Shown: positions 28,707-38,725 of the stretch, in pieces
How positions within the stretch are numbered: the first letter of the stretch is position 1
Layout of the letters: each line of letters begins with the position of its first letter
Source of the DNA: an uncultured Pseudomonadales bacterium
GTDB taxonomy: Bacteria > Pseudomonadota > Gammaproteobacteria > Pseudomonadales > Pseudohongiellaceae
Assembly: GCA_943789485.1 (NCBI GenBank)
Contig: CALSUH010000009.1
Span: 1-47,793 of the forward strand
Length of the DNA stretch: 47,793 nucleotides
Direction of reading: 5' to 3'
Made by a program: the position numbers and the translations under genes
Notes under the pieces: generated by a model
The model's input: the letters and a program-made list of their open reading frames with translations, nothing else
The model's database searches: none
What the model was told of the DNA's origin: nothing

Positions 28707-30947
28707 ATGTCAGTCGAAGCTAAAGCAAAATACCACGGCAAAGTCTTACAGGTAGCCGTACCCTCGCCTCTGCGCAGAGTCTTCGACTACCTCCCTTTGC
28801 CGCAGCAACAAGCCTCACCTGAGCCTCAAGCCGGAATTCGAGTGAAGGTTTCGTTCGGTCGGCAGCAGCTAATCGGCATAGTAGTAGCAGTCGCCAATAG
28901 CTCCATCCTGGAAAAGAAAAAGCTAAAGCCCATCCTCGCCTCGTTAGACACCGAACCGCTACTAAACGCTGCCGTCTTTAAACTACTTCTTTGGGCTGCA
29001 AACTATTATCAACACCCACTAGGCGAGGTCTTTGCTGCGGCGCTACCAGCCAAACTGCGTAATGGCAATCCTCTACGAGAAAGCAGTAAAGTCTGGACCG
29101 CCAGCGAACCTTCGACTTCCCAGACGAGCCTGCTAGGTCGAGCAGTAAAACAGAAAGCCTTGCTTAGCTTTATTCGCTCGGCGGGAGAAGTCACCGAATC
29201 CAAACTGCGACAAGCCGGATTCAGCAAAATGCTGCTAGTGCAGCTGCTACAAAAGAACCTGATCGAAGAACATTCTCGGACAGAGGTCGCCGCCTCTTTC
29301 GAAGCGCTGGAGCCCGAGTCAAGTTTCGACCTCGAGCTGAACGAAGAACAGCTTGTCGCCGTAACCACAATCAGCAAAGCCTTGCAGGGGTACAAGTGCT
29401 TTCTACTCAATGGCATCACCGGCTCCGGTAAAACAGAAGTGTATATGCGCATCATGCAGGAGCAGCTGTCTAAGGGATTGCAGTGCTTAGTTCTAGTGCC
29501 AGAGATCGGGCTAACCCCACAGACCATTGCGCGATTTAAGCAACGCTTCAGCTGCCTTGTGGTGAGCCTACACTCGGGCTTAAACGAGACCGAAAGAATG
29601 ACCGCTTGGCTCCAGGCCAGGGATGGAAGTGCGGGCATAGTGATAGGCACGCGCTCAGCCATTTTCACCCCACTGGCAAACCCAGGTTTAATAGTAATCG
29701 ATGAAGAACACGACGCCTCTTTTAAACAGCAGGATGGATTTCGCTACTCAGCTCGGGACCTAGCAGTAAGCAGGGCACGACAGGAAGGTATTAGCATCGT
29801 TCTAGGCTCTGCAACGCCAAGCCTAGAGAGCTTGCACAATGCACAATGCAATAAATTTGTTCATCTGCATCTAAGCCAACGTACAGGCAGCGATCAACCT
29901 TCCGCGATGGAAGTCATCGATGTTTCGAATGAAGCGATGACTGGGGGTTTCTCAGAACAACTGCTGTATAGAATTCGCAAACACCTACAACAACGCAATC
30001 AGGTGCTCGTTTTTATCAATCGGCGCGGATTCGCACCGATACTGAATTGCCAAACCTGCGGCTGGATTTGTGAATGTGAAAACTGCAACACACAGTTTAC
30101 GGTTCACGCCAACCCACCCAGTATTCGTTGCCACCATTGTGGGGCGACGGCAAGGCTGCCTCAATCATGCCCCAGCTGCAAATCGAATGACCTGAACACT
30201 CTGGGTATCGGTACGCAACGAATCGAGACCTTCCTACAGAAACAATTTAACCACACTCCAGTAATTCGAATCGATCGCGACTCGACCCGCCGTAAGTACA
30301 GCCTAGAAAAAATGTTGGAAGAGATTAACAAGGGCGACCCTTGCATCTTATTGGGCACGCAAATGCTCGCCAAAGGACATCACTTCCCTAACATTACACT
30401 GGTCGCCATACTCGATGCTGACTCTGGCTTATTCAGTGCCGACTTCCGCGGCCAAGAACACATGGGCCAGATTATAGTGCAAGTCGCTGGCAGAGCCGGC
30501 AGGGCCGACCGCCCCGGTGAAGTTCTAATCCAGTCACGCCATGCGACCCATGAGACGTTGCAAACTTTAGCCAATAAAACCTACGCTGAATTCTCGAAGA
30601 GTCAGCTGAAGGAAAGAATGAGTGCACAGCTACCGCCATTTTCCCACCTGTGTTTGCTCAGGGCAGAGGCAAGTGAAAGGCTACTAGCACTGCAATTTCT
30701 CGATGAATTAGCACAGTTTTGTCAGCGATTCTCTGCGCATAATTCCCTGCCTATCGAACAGCTGGGCCCGCTTCCTGCACCTATGGAGAAAAGAGCGGGC
30801 AAGTACCGCGTGCAGTTACTGCTGAAAACAAATAAACGCGGTAATCTGCAGGCACTGCTTTCTTCTTTGTGTGCTGAGCTGGAAGGCATGAAACTACCAA
30901 GATCGGTCAGATTCAGCATTGATGTGGACCCACAAGATCTAGTCTAG
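28707..30947 (+). CDS. priA: primosomal replication-restart helicase PriA
   Basis: 3'-5' DNA helicase that reloads the replisome at stalled forks. Domains: the N-terminal 3'-DNA binding domain starting VLQVAVPSPLRRVFDYLPL, Walker A GITGSGKT, the DEEH box in VIDEEHDAS, and two zinc clusters made of CQTCGWICECENC and CHHCGATARLPQSCPSC. The motif VI region VQVAGRAGRADRPGEV is also present. I chose ATG 28707 (MSVEAKAK), close to where PriA proteins normally begin. The frame is open from an ATG at 28638 and also has one at 28668; no Shine-Dalgarno decides it. Confidence 0.95.
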   Translation: MSVEAKAKYHGKVLQVAVPSPLRRVFDYLPLPQQQASPEPQAGIRVKVSFGRQQLIGIVVAVANSSILEKKKLKPILASLDTEPLLNAAVFKLLLWAANYYQHPLGEVFAAALPAKLRNGNPLRESSKVWTASEPSTSQTSLLGRAVKQKALLSFIRSAGEVTESKLRQAGFSKMLLVQLLQKNLIEEHSRTEVAASFEALEPESSFDLELNEEQLVAVTTISKALQGYKCFLLNGITGSGKTEVYMRIMQEQLSKGLQCLVLVPEIGLTPQTIARFKQRFSCLVVSLHSGLNETERMTAWLQARDGSAGIVIGTRSAIFTPLANPGLIVIDEEHDASFKQQDGFRYSARDLAVSRARQEGISIVLGSATPSLESLHNAQCNKFVHLHLSQRTGSDQPSAMEVIDVSNEAMTGGFSEQLLYRIRKHLQQRNQVLVFINRRGFAPILNCQTCGWICECENCNTQFTVHANPPSIRCHHCGATARLPQSCPSCKSNDLNTLGIGTQRIETFLQKQFNHTPVIRIDRDSTRRKYSLEKMLEEINKGDPCILLGTQMLAKGHHFPNITLVAILDADSGLFSADFRGQEHMGQIIVQVAGRAGRADRPGEVLIQSRHATHETLQTLANKTYAEFSKSQLKERMSAQLPPFSHLCLLRAEASERLLALQFLDELAQFCQRFSAHNSLPIEQLGPLPAPMEKRAGKYRVQLLLKTNKRGNLQALLSSLCAELEGMKLPRSVRFSIDVDPQDLV

Positions 30948-31112
30948 GGCAGCTGTGAACAATTCCGGAATCGGGAATAAGTCTGTTGTTTCAGCTATAG
31001 CTTACCGGCAGACAACCGATAATTGAGGTGGCACAACGTTTTCTAGACATTATTACTATTTAAAACAATAACTTAAATTGGGGCTGCGGCCTGTGGAAGC
31101 CTTACTCGAGTC

Positions 31113-31739
31113 ATGACACAAGATTTTGCTAAAATTAGACCGGAACCGCTTTTAGAGCGAAAGACCGTTGCCACACCACCCCCATGGTCACTGATGTTCA
31201 CTGGGGTGTTTGTAGGAATGGCGCTGGGCGTGTTCGGCTGCTTCCTGTTCTATCTTTCAGGAAACGTCCCACCTCTGACCATCAATCAACCGCTTAACAA
31301 CACCCTCTCTGCAAATCTGCCACCGGCAGCAGTGGCAGCTGAAGAGCCTGCACAGGAGCAGCTGCAACTCGACTTCTATACCGAGCTGCCCGCCTACGAA
31401 GTGTCGGTAGATGCCAATCCAGTTGAGCTGACAGTGCAGCAGGCGGGAGTCGTCGAAGAAATCGCTGCGTTGGGAGATACCGGTGCGGAAACTGAAGAAA
31501 CCTTCGACCCCGGATTCATCCTGCAATCCGGGGCATTTCAGCAATTCGATTCAGCTCGCAATGAAAACGATAAGCAGAGACTGATAGGTCTCGATGTGAA
31601 TGTTAAGCAACAGGAATTACTTGGCCGAACCCTCTATCTGGTCCAATCAGGGCCCTATACCAGCAGCAATCTATTGAAAGAGGCTGAGCAGCTACTTCGA
31701 GCCAACAATATTCCCAGTCTGCGCATGACTATTCAGTAG
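31113..31739 (+). CDS. FtsN-like SPOR-domain protein
   Basis: Single-pass inner-membrane protein expected to bind septal peptidoglycan and promote constriction. The 208 residues comprise a short cytoplasmic N terminus, a membrane helix at about 26-49 and an Ala/Glu-rich periplasmic linker. The C-terminal SPOR domain runs from about 130 (FILQSGAFQQFDSARNENDKQRLI, TLYLVQSGPYTSSNLLKEAEQLL). The site between priA and hslV is where pseudomonads have a SPOR/FtsN gene, although argS, often next to priA, is missing. Confidence 0.85.
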   Translation: MTQDFAKIRPEPLLERKTVATPPPWSLMFTGVFVGMALGVFGCFLFYLSGNVPPLTINQPLNNTLSANLPPAAVAAEEPAQEQLQLDFYTELPAYEVSVDANPVELTVQQAGVVEEIAALGDTGAETEETFDPGFILQSGAFQQFDSARNENDKQRLIGLDVNVKQQELLGRTLYLVQSGPYTSSNLLKEAEQLLRANNIPSLRMTIQ

Positions 31740-31977
31740 CTAGCCGGCGACTTCTCAGACCGGCCAGCGCTTGAATTCCCCAAGTCTCACCCCATATTCT
31801 GTCCAAGTACTCCATATTCCAGCGTTTGATGACCCCTAGCCTGTGAGAGCGTGATCGAGAAGCAGTGGCATTTCCAATCGCCATAGAATTCTCTCGCTTT
31901 AGGGAAGCGTCAGTCATTTAGCGAATTTGTTCAACACACAGCTTTTGAAGCTACGCAAAAAAAACAGGATATCTGCT

Positions 31978-32523
31978 ATGGATCAATACAGAGGCACCAC
32001 TATCGTGTCCGTTCGACGCGGCAATAAGGTCGTGATTGGAGGTGACGGACAAGTCTCCCAGGGCAACACCGTCATGAAGGGTAATGCTCGCAAAGTGAGA
32101 CGCCTTTACAAGGATCAAGTCATCGCTGGCTTCGCCGGCGGCACCGCCGATGCCTTCACTCTCTTCGAGCGTTTCGAAGAACAACTGGAAAAACACCACG
32201 GCAAGCTAACCCGAGCAGCGGTTGAACTGGCCAAGCTTTGGCGAACAGAACGCTCGCTGCGCAGACTCGAGGCCTTGTTGGTAGTAGCTGACAAAGAATC
32301 CTCGCTAATCATTACCGGTAATGGGGATGTTATCGAGCCCGAAGACTCGCTCATGGCCATAGGATCCGGGGGACCGTTTGCGCAGTCTGCAGCAAAAGCC
32401 CTGCTGCAGAACACTGATCTTAGTGCAACGGAGATAGTCGAAAAGAGTTTAACTATAGCAGCCGATGTTTGTGTCTTTACAAACCATAACCACACGGTTG
32501 AAGAGCTAGATATTTCGCAGTAG
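31978..32523 (+). CDS. hslV: ATP-dependent protease peptidase subunit HslV
   Basis: Proteasome-like threonine peptidase that forms a dodecamer capped by HslU. The 181-residue product from ATG 31978 begins [20 protein letters not shown], with AGGA eight bases upstream. The catalytic threonine is the first Thr after MDQYRG, so a six-residue propeptide must be removed, unlike E. coli where only Met precedes it. [23 protein letters not shown] and [17 protein letters not shown] are family signatures. An in-frame start at 31927 is unlikely. Confidence 0.97.
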   Translation: MDQYRGTTIVSVRRGNKVVIGGDGQVSQGNTVMKGNARKVRRLYKDQVIAGFAGGTADAFTLFERFEEQLEKHHGKLTRAAVELAKLWRTERSLRRLEALLVVADKESSLIITGNGDVIEPEDSLMAIGSGGPFAQSAAKALLQNTDLSATEIVEKSLTIAADVCVFTNHNHTVEELDISQ

Positions 32524-32588
32524 CCCTAGGCTCGCAATAAATTGAACAACGCCCTGATGATGGCCCAATCGAAAACAGGTATCTAAGT

Positions 32589-33950
32589 ATGTCCACAATG
32601 ACACCGCGCGAGATCACTTCTGAACTCGACAAACACATAGTAGGTCAATCTGCCGCCAAGCGTGCAGTAGCAATCGCATTGCGTAATCGATGGCGCCGCA
32701 TGAAACTCGACGCTGAATTGCGTGAAGAAGTCACACCGAAAAATATTCTCATGATCGGCCCAACCGGTGTTGGCAAGACCGAGATAGCACGACGCCTCGC
32801 CAAACTCGCTCAGGCACCCTTCATTAAGATCGAAGCGACGAAATTCACCGAGGTTGGTTATGTCGGGCGTGATGTCGAATCAATCATTCGCGATCTTATT
32901 GATGTTGCGATCAAGATGATTAGAGAAACTGAAATGAACAAGGTGAAACGCTTGGCAGAAGACAAAGCTGAGGAGCGCATCCTCGACGTACTCTTGCCAC
33001 AGGCGCGCACGGAGCAGTCGTCGAGATCAAGTGACGATAGTGATAACAAGCCACCAGAATCTAATTCAGCCGCACGCCAACTCTTCCGTAAAAAACTACG
33101 CGAGGGTGAACTCGATGACAAAGAGATAGAAATCAAGATCAGCGAGACCCCTGCTGGAGTCGAGATCATGGCGCCTCCCGGTCTGGAAGACATGACCAGC
33201 CAATTGAAAAGCATGTTCTCGAATATGAACAGCGGCAAGAAAACTGCGCGGCGCCTGACAGTTAAGGCTGCCTTGAAGATCGTGAAAGACGAAGAAGCTG
33301 CGAAGCTGATAAATGAAGAAGAGATTCGCAATCAAGCGGTGGAAGCTACAGAACAGACAGGCATAGTCTTCCTCGACGAAATTGACAAAGTCACCAATAA
33401 ACACGATCAAGGCGGCGCAGGCGTCTCAAGGGAAGGCGTGCAGCGAGACCTGCTACCATTGATCGAAGGGTCGACAGTCACGACAAAGCACGGCAGCATA
33501 AAGACAGATCACATACTTTTTATCGCATCGGGTGCCTTTCATCTCAGCAAGCCTTCGGATCTTATTCCTGAACTCCAGGGCCGACTTCCGATTCGTGTGG
33601 AACTCGATGCGCTTACCGCGGATGACTTCGAACGAATTCTGGTAGAACCAGATGCCTCGCTCACTGAGCAGTATCAAGCGCTACTGGCAACCGAGGACTT
33701 GCAAGTAGCGTTCACCAAAGACGGCATAAAAAAAATCGCAGAGACCGCCTGGCAGGTAAACGAGCGCACCGAGAACATAGGTGCCAGGCGCCTGCATACG
33801 GTAATGGAAAGGCTGTTAGAAGAAGTCTCCTTCTCTGCGTCGGACATGGCCATTGGTGACAACAAGGAATTGGTGATCGATAGAGCCTATGTCGAACAGC
33901 AATTGGATGAACTGGCTAAAGATGAAGATCTGAGTCGCTACATCCTGTAG
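32589..33950 (+). CDS. hslU: HslVU protease ATPase subunit HslU
   Basis: AAA+ unfoldase that feeds substrates to HslV. The 453-residue protein has [21 protein letters not shown], Walker A GPTGVGKT at 57-64, and the intermediate domain at about 110-240. Walker B is [10 protein letters not shown], and the C-terminal [13 protein letters not shown] tail docks into HslV. Length and all motifs are normal. It lies 65 bases after hslV, so it is co-transcribed. Confidence 0.99.
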   Translation: MSTMTPREITSELDKHIVGQSAAKRAVAIALRNRWRRMKLDAELREEVTPKNILMIGPTGVGKTEIARRLAKLAQAPFIKIEATKFTEVGYVGRDVESIIRDLIDVAIKMIRETEMNKVKRLAEDKAEERILDVLLPQARTEQSSRSSDDSDNKPPESNSAARQLFRKKLREGELDDKEIEIKISETPAGVEIMAPPGLEDMTSQLKSMFSNMNSGKKTARRLTVKAALKIVKDEEAAKLINEEEIRNQAVEATEQTGIVFLDEIDKVTNKHDQGGAGVSREGVQRDLLPLIEGSTVTTKHGSIKTDHILFIASGAFHLSKPSDLIPELQGRLPIRVELDALTADDFERILVEPDASLTEQYQALLATEDLQVAFTKDGIKKIAETAWQVNERTENIGARRLHTVMERLLEEVSFSASDMAIGDNKELVIDRAYVEQQLDELAKDEDLSRYIL

Positions 33951-33987
33951 ATTTCTCTTCAAGTGAATTTAATCCCCGGAACCTTAG

Positions 33988-34395
33988 ATGGCCAGCAACG
34001 CACCAACAGGTATTAAACTGCACAAGAAGTCGGCGACGCTCGAACTGGTGTATGGCGATGAAGCATGCAATACCTTCAGCGCTGAATTTTTGCGCGTACA
34101 TTCTCCATCGGCCGAAGTGCGCGGTCATGGCAAGGGACAGGAAATTCTACAAACAGGAAAACGCCACGTTAATATCGTCAATCTTGAGCCCGTCGGCAAC
34201 TACGCGATTAAGCTCAGCTTCAGTGACGGCCACGATACTGGCATCTATTCCTGGACCTATTTGCAGGAACTGGCAGGCGAGCATGATGCCCTCTGGAATG
34301 ACTACCTGATGAAATTGGATGCGGTGAAAGCCAGCCGGGAACCATTGCCAGAGGGTACGCAAGTGATTAACATCATGCCCTCATTAAACGATTAG
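33988..34395 (+). CDS. DUF971 / gamma-butyrobetaine hydroxylase-like N-terminal domain protein
   Basis: The 135-residue protein is a single GBBH-like N-terminal domain: [19 protein letters not shown], then [20 protein letters not shown], and [27 protein letters not shown]. The last part includes the typical [10 protein letters not shown]. In human TMLH/GBBH this fold carries a zinc site, but the bacterial stand-alone proteins have no settled function; roles in iron-sulfur metabolism have been proposed for the family. It sits between hslU and ubiE exactly as in Pseudomonas. Confidence 0.9.
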   Translation: MASNAPTGIKLHKKSATLELVYGDEACNTFSAEFLRVHSPSAEVRGHGKGQEILQTGKRHVNIVNLEPVGNYAIKLSFSDGHDTGIYSWTYLQELAGEHDALWNDYLMKLDAVKASREPLPEGTQVINIMPSLND

Positions 34396-34433
34396 CTTTT
34401 CGACACTCACTTTGTAGATTACAGCGAACGCTC

Positions 34434-35216
34434 ATGAGTAATACCACAGAGCCCACCGACACTACCCATTTCGGCTACGAAGAGGTACCCACTGCCGAGA
34501 AAGAGCAGCGTGTGGGCGAGGTATTTCGTTCGGTAGCGAAACAGTACGACATAATGAACGATGTCATGTCACTAGGCTCCCACCGACTCATCAAACGCTT
34601 CACGATCGAGCTAAGCGCTCTGCGCAAGGGACATAAGGTTTTGGACCTCGCCGGCGGAACTGGGGATTTCAGCATTCGTTTCTCGAGCATTGTTGGCGCG
34701 GCCGGCCAGGTCGTACTCGCCGATATCAACGACGCGATGCTACAGGTTGGCCGAGACAGAATCATTGACAAGGGGCTCGCCTCGAATGTCGACATCGTAC
34801 AAGTTAACGCTGAGCATCTTCCCTTCGCGGACAATACATTCGACTGCATTTGTATCGCCTACGGTCTGCGCAATGTCACAAACAAGGACGCTGCTCTAGC
34901 ATCGATGAAGCGGGTGCTTAAACCAGGCGGGCGCGTGCTAGTCCTCGAGTTTTCCAAGCCTACGAACGATCTAGTAGGCAAAGCCTACGATGTCTATTCG
35001 AAATTGTGGCCTATCGCTGGCAAGGCCATCACCGGCGATGCCGAAAGCTACCGCTATCTAGTCGAGTCGATTCGCATGCACCCCGGTCAAGAGTCGCTCT
35101 TGCAGATGATGCAGGACGCCGGTCTTAGCAATTGTAAGTACCATAATGTGATGGGCGGCGTTTGTGCAATCCATATTGGCTTCAAATCAATCGAGACCCA
35201 CCTAGACTTACCTTGA
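34434..35216 (+). CDS. ubiE: ubiquinone/menaquinone biosynthesis C-methyltransferase
   Basis: SAM-dependent C-methylation of the quinone ring. The 260-residue protein has [40 protein letters not shown], the SAM motif [15 protein letters not shown] and the UbiE signatures [15 protein letters not shown] and [17 protein letters not shown]. It is the first of ubiE-ubiJ-ubiB, 28 bases before ubiJ. Confidence 0.98.
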   Translation: MSNTTEPTDTTHFGYEEVPTAEKEQRVGEVFRSVAKQYDIMNDVMSLGSHRLIKRFTIELSALRKGHKVLDLAGGTGDFSIRFSSIVGAAGQVVLADINDAMLQVGRDRIIDKGLASNVDIVQVNAEHLPFADNTFDCICIAYGLRNVTNKDAALASMKRVLKPGGRVLVLEFSKPTNDLVGKAYDVYSKLWPIAGKAITGDAESYRYLVESIRMHPGQESLLQMMQDAGLSNCKYHNVMGGVCAIHIGFKSIETHLDLP

Positions 35217-35244
35217 TCTAAAAAACGAAATTACTGGAACACAA

Positions 35245-35892
35245 TTGAATCAGTTTCTTGGAAGCCTAGCCCTACTGCCAGTTGAGAAAATTCTAAATGC
35301 GATTGTCGCGCGCGATCCGCATATTGCAAAGAAGCTCGTTGCCTTCGATTCGACATGCATCGAGGTCGTAAGTCTCAGGCCGGACTTTTCTCTGAGCATC
35401 CGCTTCGAAGACAGCACAATCAAACTCAGCGCTATCGACAGCCAAACCTTAGGCATACAGGCCGACGCAACTATTTCGGGCCCAGCTGAAAGCTTGCTGG
35501 GCCTGCTAGCCAAGAAATCTGACCACCGAGCAATGGCCGATGCCACCATAGACATATCTGGCGACGCCTCACTCGTTCAGGATTTGCAGATGACGCTCGC
35601 GTCATTGGATACAGACTGGCAAGACACTCTAGCCCCGATTCTAGGCGATGTCCTAAGCAATGAGTTGGGCGAGATCCAGAGCAACGCGCAAGACTGGGGC
35701 AAGTCCGCCGGCACCAGCATGCATCGAGGTGTTCGTGACTATCTCAGCGAGGAAGCGCGTCTGGTACCCAGTAAGCTAGAAGTCGATAGCTTCTCAAATC
35801 GGCTAGATCACCTGCGCTTAAGCATTGACCGCGTTGCCGCTAATACAGAATTACTCAAGCGCCGCTATTCCTTGCTCGAAGAGCCAAAATAA
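35245..35892 (+). CDS. ubiJ: ubiquinone biosynthesis accessory factor UbiJ
   Basis: SCP2-fold lipid-binding protein that holds quinone intermediates in the soluble Ubi complex. The 215-residue protein has an N-terminal SCP2-like domain (FSLSIRFEDSTIKLSAID, ATISGPAESLLGLL) and a C-terminal helical segment with LRLSIDRVAANTELLKRRYS, as in UbiJ. The start is TTG at 35245, with GGAA about seven bases upstream. Its place between ubiE and ubiB confirms the assignment. Confidence 0.92.
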   Translation: MNQFLGSLALLPVEKILNAIVARDPHIAKKLVAFDSTCIEVVSLRPDFSLSIRFEDSTIKLSAIDSQTLGIQADATISGPAESLLGLLAKKSDHRAMADATIDISGDASLVQDLQMTLASLDTDWQDTLAPILGDVLSNELGEIQSNAQDWGKSAGTSMHRGVRDYLSEEARLVPSKLEVDSFSNRLDHLRLSIDRVAANTELLKRRYSLLEEPK

Positions 35893-35946
35893 CTGACTAA
35901 AAACAATCGCTTAACAACTATTCCCGCTTGTTCGAGCTGTCCGGCA

Positions 35947-37635
35947 GTGGTATCTTTGCAAGCCCTCAGATCAAGCAGAGCATCGTCGTCAGCCGTGTCC
36001 TATCTTCCCCGACTTAATGAAGTGCTCAATGTCATCGCGAAATACCGTCTCGATGAATTCATGCAGGGCCAGCCGGGCGCTCGAAGGCTAGGCCTGCTTC
36101 TGCTGCCCTATCGACTCGCTTGGATGTTTAGCTCGCAAGCCTCGACCCACAAGAACGACCGACTTCGCAAAGCGATGGAAGAACTCGGGCCTATCACTAT
36201 CAAGTTCGGCCAGCTGCTTTCTACGCGCAGAGATTTCCTCGACATCGAGCTTGCTGACGAACTGCAATCTCTTCAGGATAATGTGCCACCTTTTTCATCA
36301 CCTTCGATTCATCAGCTAATTGAAGAATCGCTGGGAGTTACCGCCGAGTCAATTTTCAGTAGTCTCGATAGTGAGCCATTCGCCTCGGCATCAATAGCGC
36401 AGGTTTACAAGGCGACCCTTCTAAGCGGTGAAGAGGTTGTAATCAAGGCAACCCGGCCAGGTATCGAAGAGGTCGTAAGCGCCGATATAAAATTGTTAAA
36501 ATGGGTCGCGCGCCTCATTGAGACACGAACAGAGTTAGGCAAAAGACTGCATCCGGTTGAAATTGTAAATGACTACGAACAGATCATACATGATGAGCTC
36601 GACTTGCTTTCCGAAGCCGCTAATACTTCGCACTTAAAACGTAACTTCGAAAATTCGCCCACCCTCTATGTACCGAAAGTTCATTGGGACTTCTGTAGCA
36701 AGCGACTCATGGTAATGGAGCGTATACACGGCATTCCAGTAGCTGACCTAGGGGCACTCAATGCACAGAACACTGACCTAAAAAAACTCGCAGAGACAGG
36801 CGTCAATATCTTCTTTACACAAGTGTTTGATCACAACTTCTTCCATGCGGACATGCACCCGGGCAATATTTTCGTTTCTCACGAAACGCCAGAAAATCCT
36901 AAATACATTGCAATCGATTGCGCAATAATCGGCACTCTTACCAAAGATGACCAGGAATACCTAGCGAAGAACTTACTCGCACTGTTCAAGCGCGACTACA
37001 GAAAAGTTGCCGAACTTCATGTGGCCTGTGGGTGGGTGCCAAGGGATACCAAGGTACATGAATTCGAATCGACAATACGCAGTGTCTGCGAACCGATTTT
37101 TGAAAAGCCCTTGAAAGAAATTTCCTTCGCAAATCTATTAATACAGCTTTTCAGGACTGCGAGTCGTTTCGATATGGAAGTACAGCCTTCACTTGTTCTG
37201 CTACAAAAAACCTTACTAAATGTTGAAGGCCTAGGGCGGCAACTCTATCCCGATCTGGACCTTTGGACGACCGCCCTTCCCTATCTGGAAAACTGGAACA
37301 AAAAACGCCTAAATCCATTCACTCTGCTAGGCAGAATTCAGGAAAATATTCCGAATTGGATTGACCAACTACCACAGCTTCCACAGCTCTTAATTGACGC
37401 AGCCACACAAAGCAAGCAGCTTGGCGAGATCAACGCGTCCCTGCAATCGCAGCAGAGGCAAACCCTGCAGAACACGCAGCGTGAGAACCGTAAATTCCGC
37501 CTCCTTGGCGCAGCCCTGGTGGTCGCCGCTGCTTCTAGCCTCATTCCAGGTATCCGTGAGACCATGACAACCGTACCTCTAGCCACGGTATTCCTAACCT
37601 TGGCAGGCGTTTACCTTTTGTGTTTTAGACGGTGA
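35947..37635 (+). CDS. ubiB: ubiquinone biosynthesis protein UbiB, atypical kinase/ATPase
   Basis: Membrane ABC1/ADCK-family ATPase needed to supply quinone intermediates. It has the KxGQ motif in ITIKFGQLLSTRRDFLD, the A-rich loop ASIAQVYKA, the conserved Lys in VVIKATRPG, HADMHPGNIFV and the metal-binding IAIDCAIIGTL. Two C-terminal membrane helices follow (about 515-535 and 542-560). The start is GTG 35947 (562 residues); GTG 35995, giving MSYLPRLNEVL, fits typical UbiB N termini better and cannot be excluded. Confidence 0.96.
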   Translation: MVSLQALRSSRASSSAVSYLPRLNEVLNVIAKYRLDEFMQGQPGARRLGLLLLPYRLAWMFSSQASTHKNDRLRKAMEELGPITIKFGQLLSTRRDFLDIELADELQSLQDNVPPFSSPSIHQLIEESLGVTAESIFSSLDSEPFASASIAQVYKATLLSGEEVVIKATRPGIEEVVSADIKLLKWVARLIETRTELGKRLHPVEIVNDYEQIIHDELDLLSEAANTSHLKRNFENSPTLYVPKVHWDFCSKRLMVMERIHGIPVADLGALNAQNTDLKKLAETGVNIFFTQVFDHNFFHADMHPGNIFVSHETPENPKYIAIDCAIIGTLTKDDQEYLAKNLLALFKRDYRKVAELHVACGWVPRDTKVHEFESTIRSVCEPIFEKPLKEISFANLLIQLFRTASRFDMEVQPSLVLLQKTLLNVEGLGRQLYPDLDLWTTALPYLENWNKKRLNPFTLLGRIQENIPNWIDQLPQLPQLLIDAATQSKQLGEINASLQSQQRQTLQNTQRENRKFRLLGAALVVAAASSLIPGIRETMTTVPLATVFLTLAGVYLLCFRR

Positions 37636-37652
37636 GACTGCATACTTAGCTG

Positions 37653-38045
37653 ATGCCTTCGTATCTCGATCAAATTCAATGGAATGAACAGGGCTTAGCA
37701 CCTGTAATCACTCAGGACGCAGGCTCTGGGCGCGTTCTCACGCAGGCTTGGGTCAATCGAGAGGCACTGAAAACCACGGTTTCAGAGGGGCGCGCTGTAT
37801 ACTGGTCACGCTCCCGCTCAAAGCTCTGGAGAAAGGGTGAAGAATCCGGCATGGTGCAGAAGCTTGTAGATGTTCTGCTTGATTGCGACAATGACTCACT
37901 GTGCTACCGAGTTGAGCAAGTAGGTGGAATTGCCTGTCATACTGGACGGGAAAGCTGCTTTTACAAGAAGCTGACCAATGATACCTGGGAATCGGTTGAT
38001 CCAGTATTGGTTGACCCTGACCAGCTATACAAGAAAAGCTCATGA
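37653..38045 (+). CDS. hisI: phosphoribosyl-AMP cyclohydrolase
   Basis: Third step of histidine synthesis; a zinc enzyme that opens the adenine ring of PR-AMP. The 130-residue protein has [11 protein letters not shown] and [21 protein letters not shown], plus the metal-binding Asp/Cys segment [28 protein letters not shown]. It overlaps hisE by four bases (ATGA). Separate hisI and hisE located beside tatABC, away from the main his cluster, is the pseudomonad arrangement. Confidence 0.98.
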   Translation: MPSYLDQIQWNEQGLAPVITQDAGSGRVLTQAWVNREALKTTVSEGRAVYWSRSRSKLWRKGEESGMVQKLVDVLLDCDNDSLCYRVEQVGGIACHTGRESCFYKKLTNDTWESVDPVLVDPDQLYKKSS

Positions 38046-38377
38046 GTGATGTACTAACAGAATTAGCTGCAATTTTGGAACAACGTAAGAAGTCTTCCAG
38101 TAGTGATTCCTATGTTGCCAGCTTGCATGAAAAGGGTCTTAATAAGATCTTAGAAAAAATTGGTGAAGAAGCAACTGAAACAATCTTGGCCGCAAAGGAC
38201 TTCGGCGAACAAACAGAGAAAGATTCAAAGGCAGTGATAAATGAAACTGCAGATTTATGGTTTCATACAATGGTTATGTTAAGCCATCTTGATTTGACAC
38301 CGCAGCAGGTGTTGGATGAATTGCAAGAACGCTTTACTATGTCCGGCCTTGCAGAAAAGGCATCTCGACAAAACTAG
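38042..38377 (+). CDS. hisE: phosphoribosyl-ATP pyrophosphatase
   Basis: Second step of histidine synthesis, hydrolysing PR-ATP to PR-AMP. The 111-residue all-helical MazG-fold protein has [31 protein letters not shown] with the EExxE metal motif. A second acidic motif lies in [17 protein letters not shown]. Its ATG overlaps the hisI stop, ensuring coupled synthesis of the two consecutive enzymes. Confidence 0.97.
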   Translation: MSDVLTELAAILEQRKKSSSSDSYVASLHEKGLNKILEKIGEEATETILAAKDFGEQTEKDSKAVINETADLWFHTMVMLSHLDLTPQQVLDELQERFTMSGLAEKASRQN

Positions 38378-38382
38378 TTACC

Positions 38383-38406
38383 GCTACGCACATGACACTG
38401 CGTAGC
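38383..38406 (+). promoter_or_regulatory. hairpin upstream of tatA
   Basis: GCTACGCA (38383-38390) pairs perfectly with TGCGTAGC (38399-38406) around an eight-base loop, ending just before the GGAGG Shine-Dalgarno of tatA. No U tract follows. It may mark a processing or stability boundary between hisE and tatA. Confidence 0.5.
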
Positions 38407-38423
38407 AGATTTGGAGGTTTATC

Positions 38424-38645
38424 ATGGGTGGAATAGGAATTTGGCAACTGCTGATTATTCTGTTGATCGTAGTTATGCTTTTTGGCACGAAGAGACTAAA
38501 GAATTTAGGCTCAGACCTCGGCGGCGCCTTGAAGGGTTTTAAGACCGCCATCAAGGAAGACGAAGAAGAGCAGACGACTGAGATCGATGACGGCGTTACT
38601 GGCGAGACCATAGACGCCACGGCCGAGAAAGTTGAAACCAAGTAA
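38424..38645 (+). CDS. tatA: Sec-independent translocase subunit TatA
   Basis: Forms the protein-conducting assembly of the twin-arginine pathway. The 73-residue protein has an N-terminal membrane helix (about 4-21, [18 protein letters not shown]), the hinge [21 protein letters not shown] with an amphipathic helix, and an acidic tail. A strong GGAGG Shine-Dalgarno precedes the ATG. Hairpins lie on both sides of the gene, and tatB follows after 80 bases. Confidence 0.97.
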   Translation: MGGIGIWQLLIILLIVVMLFGTKRLKNLGSDLGGALKGFKTAIKEDEEEQTTEIDDGVTGETIDATAEKVETK

Positions 38646-38691
38646 GTAGTCGACCCGCTGTTTCCCGATGCTACGCGCATCGCATCTCTAT

Positions 38692-38710
38692 TCACAGGCT
38701 TAACCTGTGA
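38692..38710 (+). promoter_or_regulatory. hairpin between tatA and tatB
   Basis: TCACAGG (38692-38698) pairs perfectly with CCTGTGA (38704-38710) around CTTAA, ending 15 bases before the tatB ATG. A smaller GATGC/GCATC stem lies just upstream. It could protect the tatA mRNA 3' end or dampen tatB translation, giving the excess of TatA over TatB known in the Tat system. Confidence 0.5.
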
Positions 38711-38725
38711 TTCCGGTTACGCACT

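Noticed and set aside
31729..31917. 62-codon minus-strand ORF between the SPOR gene and hslV
   Set aside because: No family resemblance or ribosome-binding site; it overlaps the end of the SPOR gene and part of the hslV upstream region.
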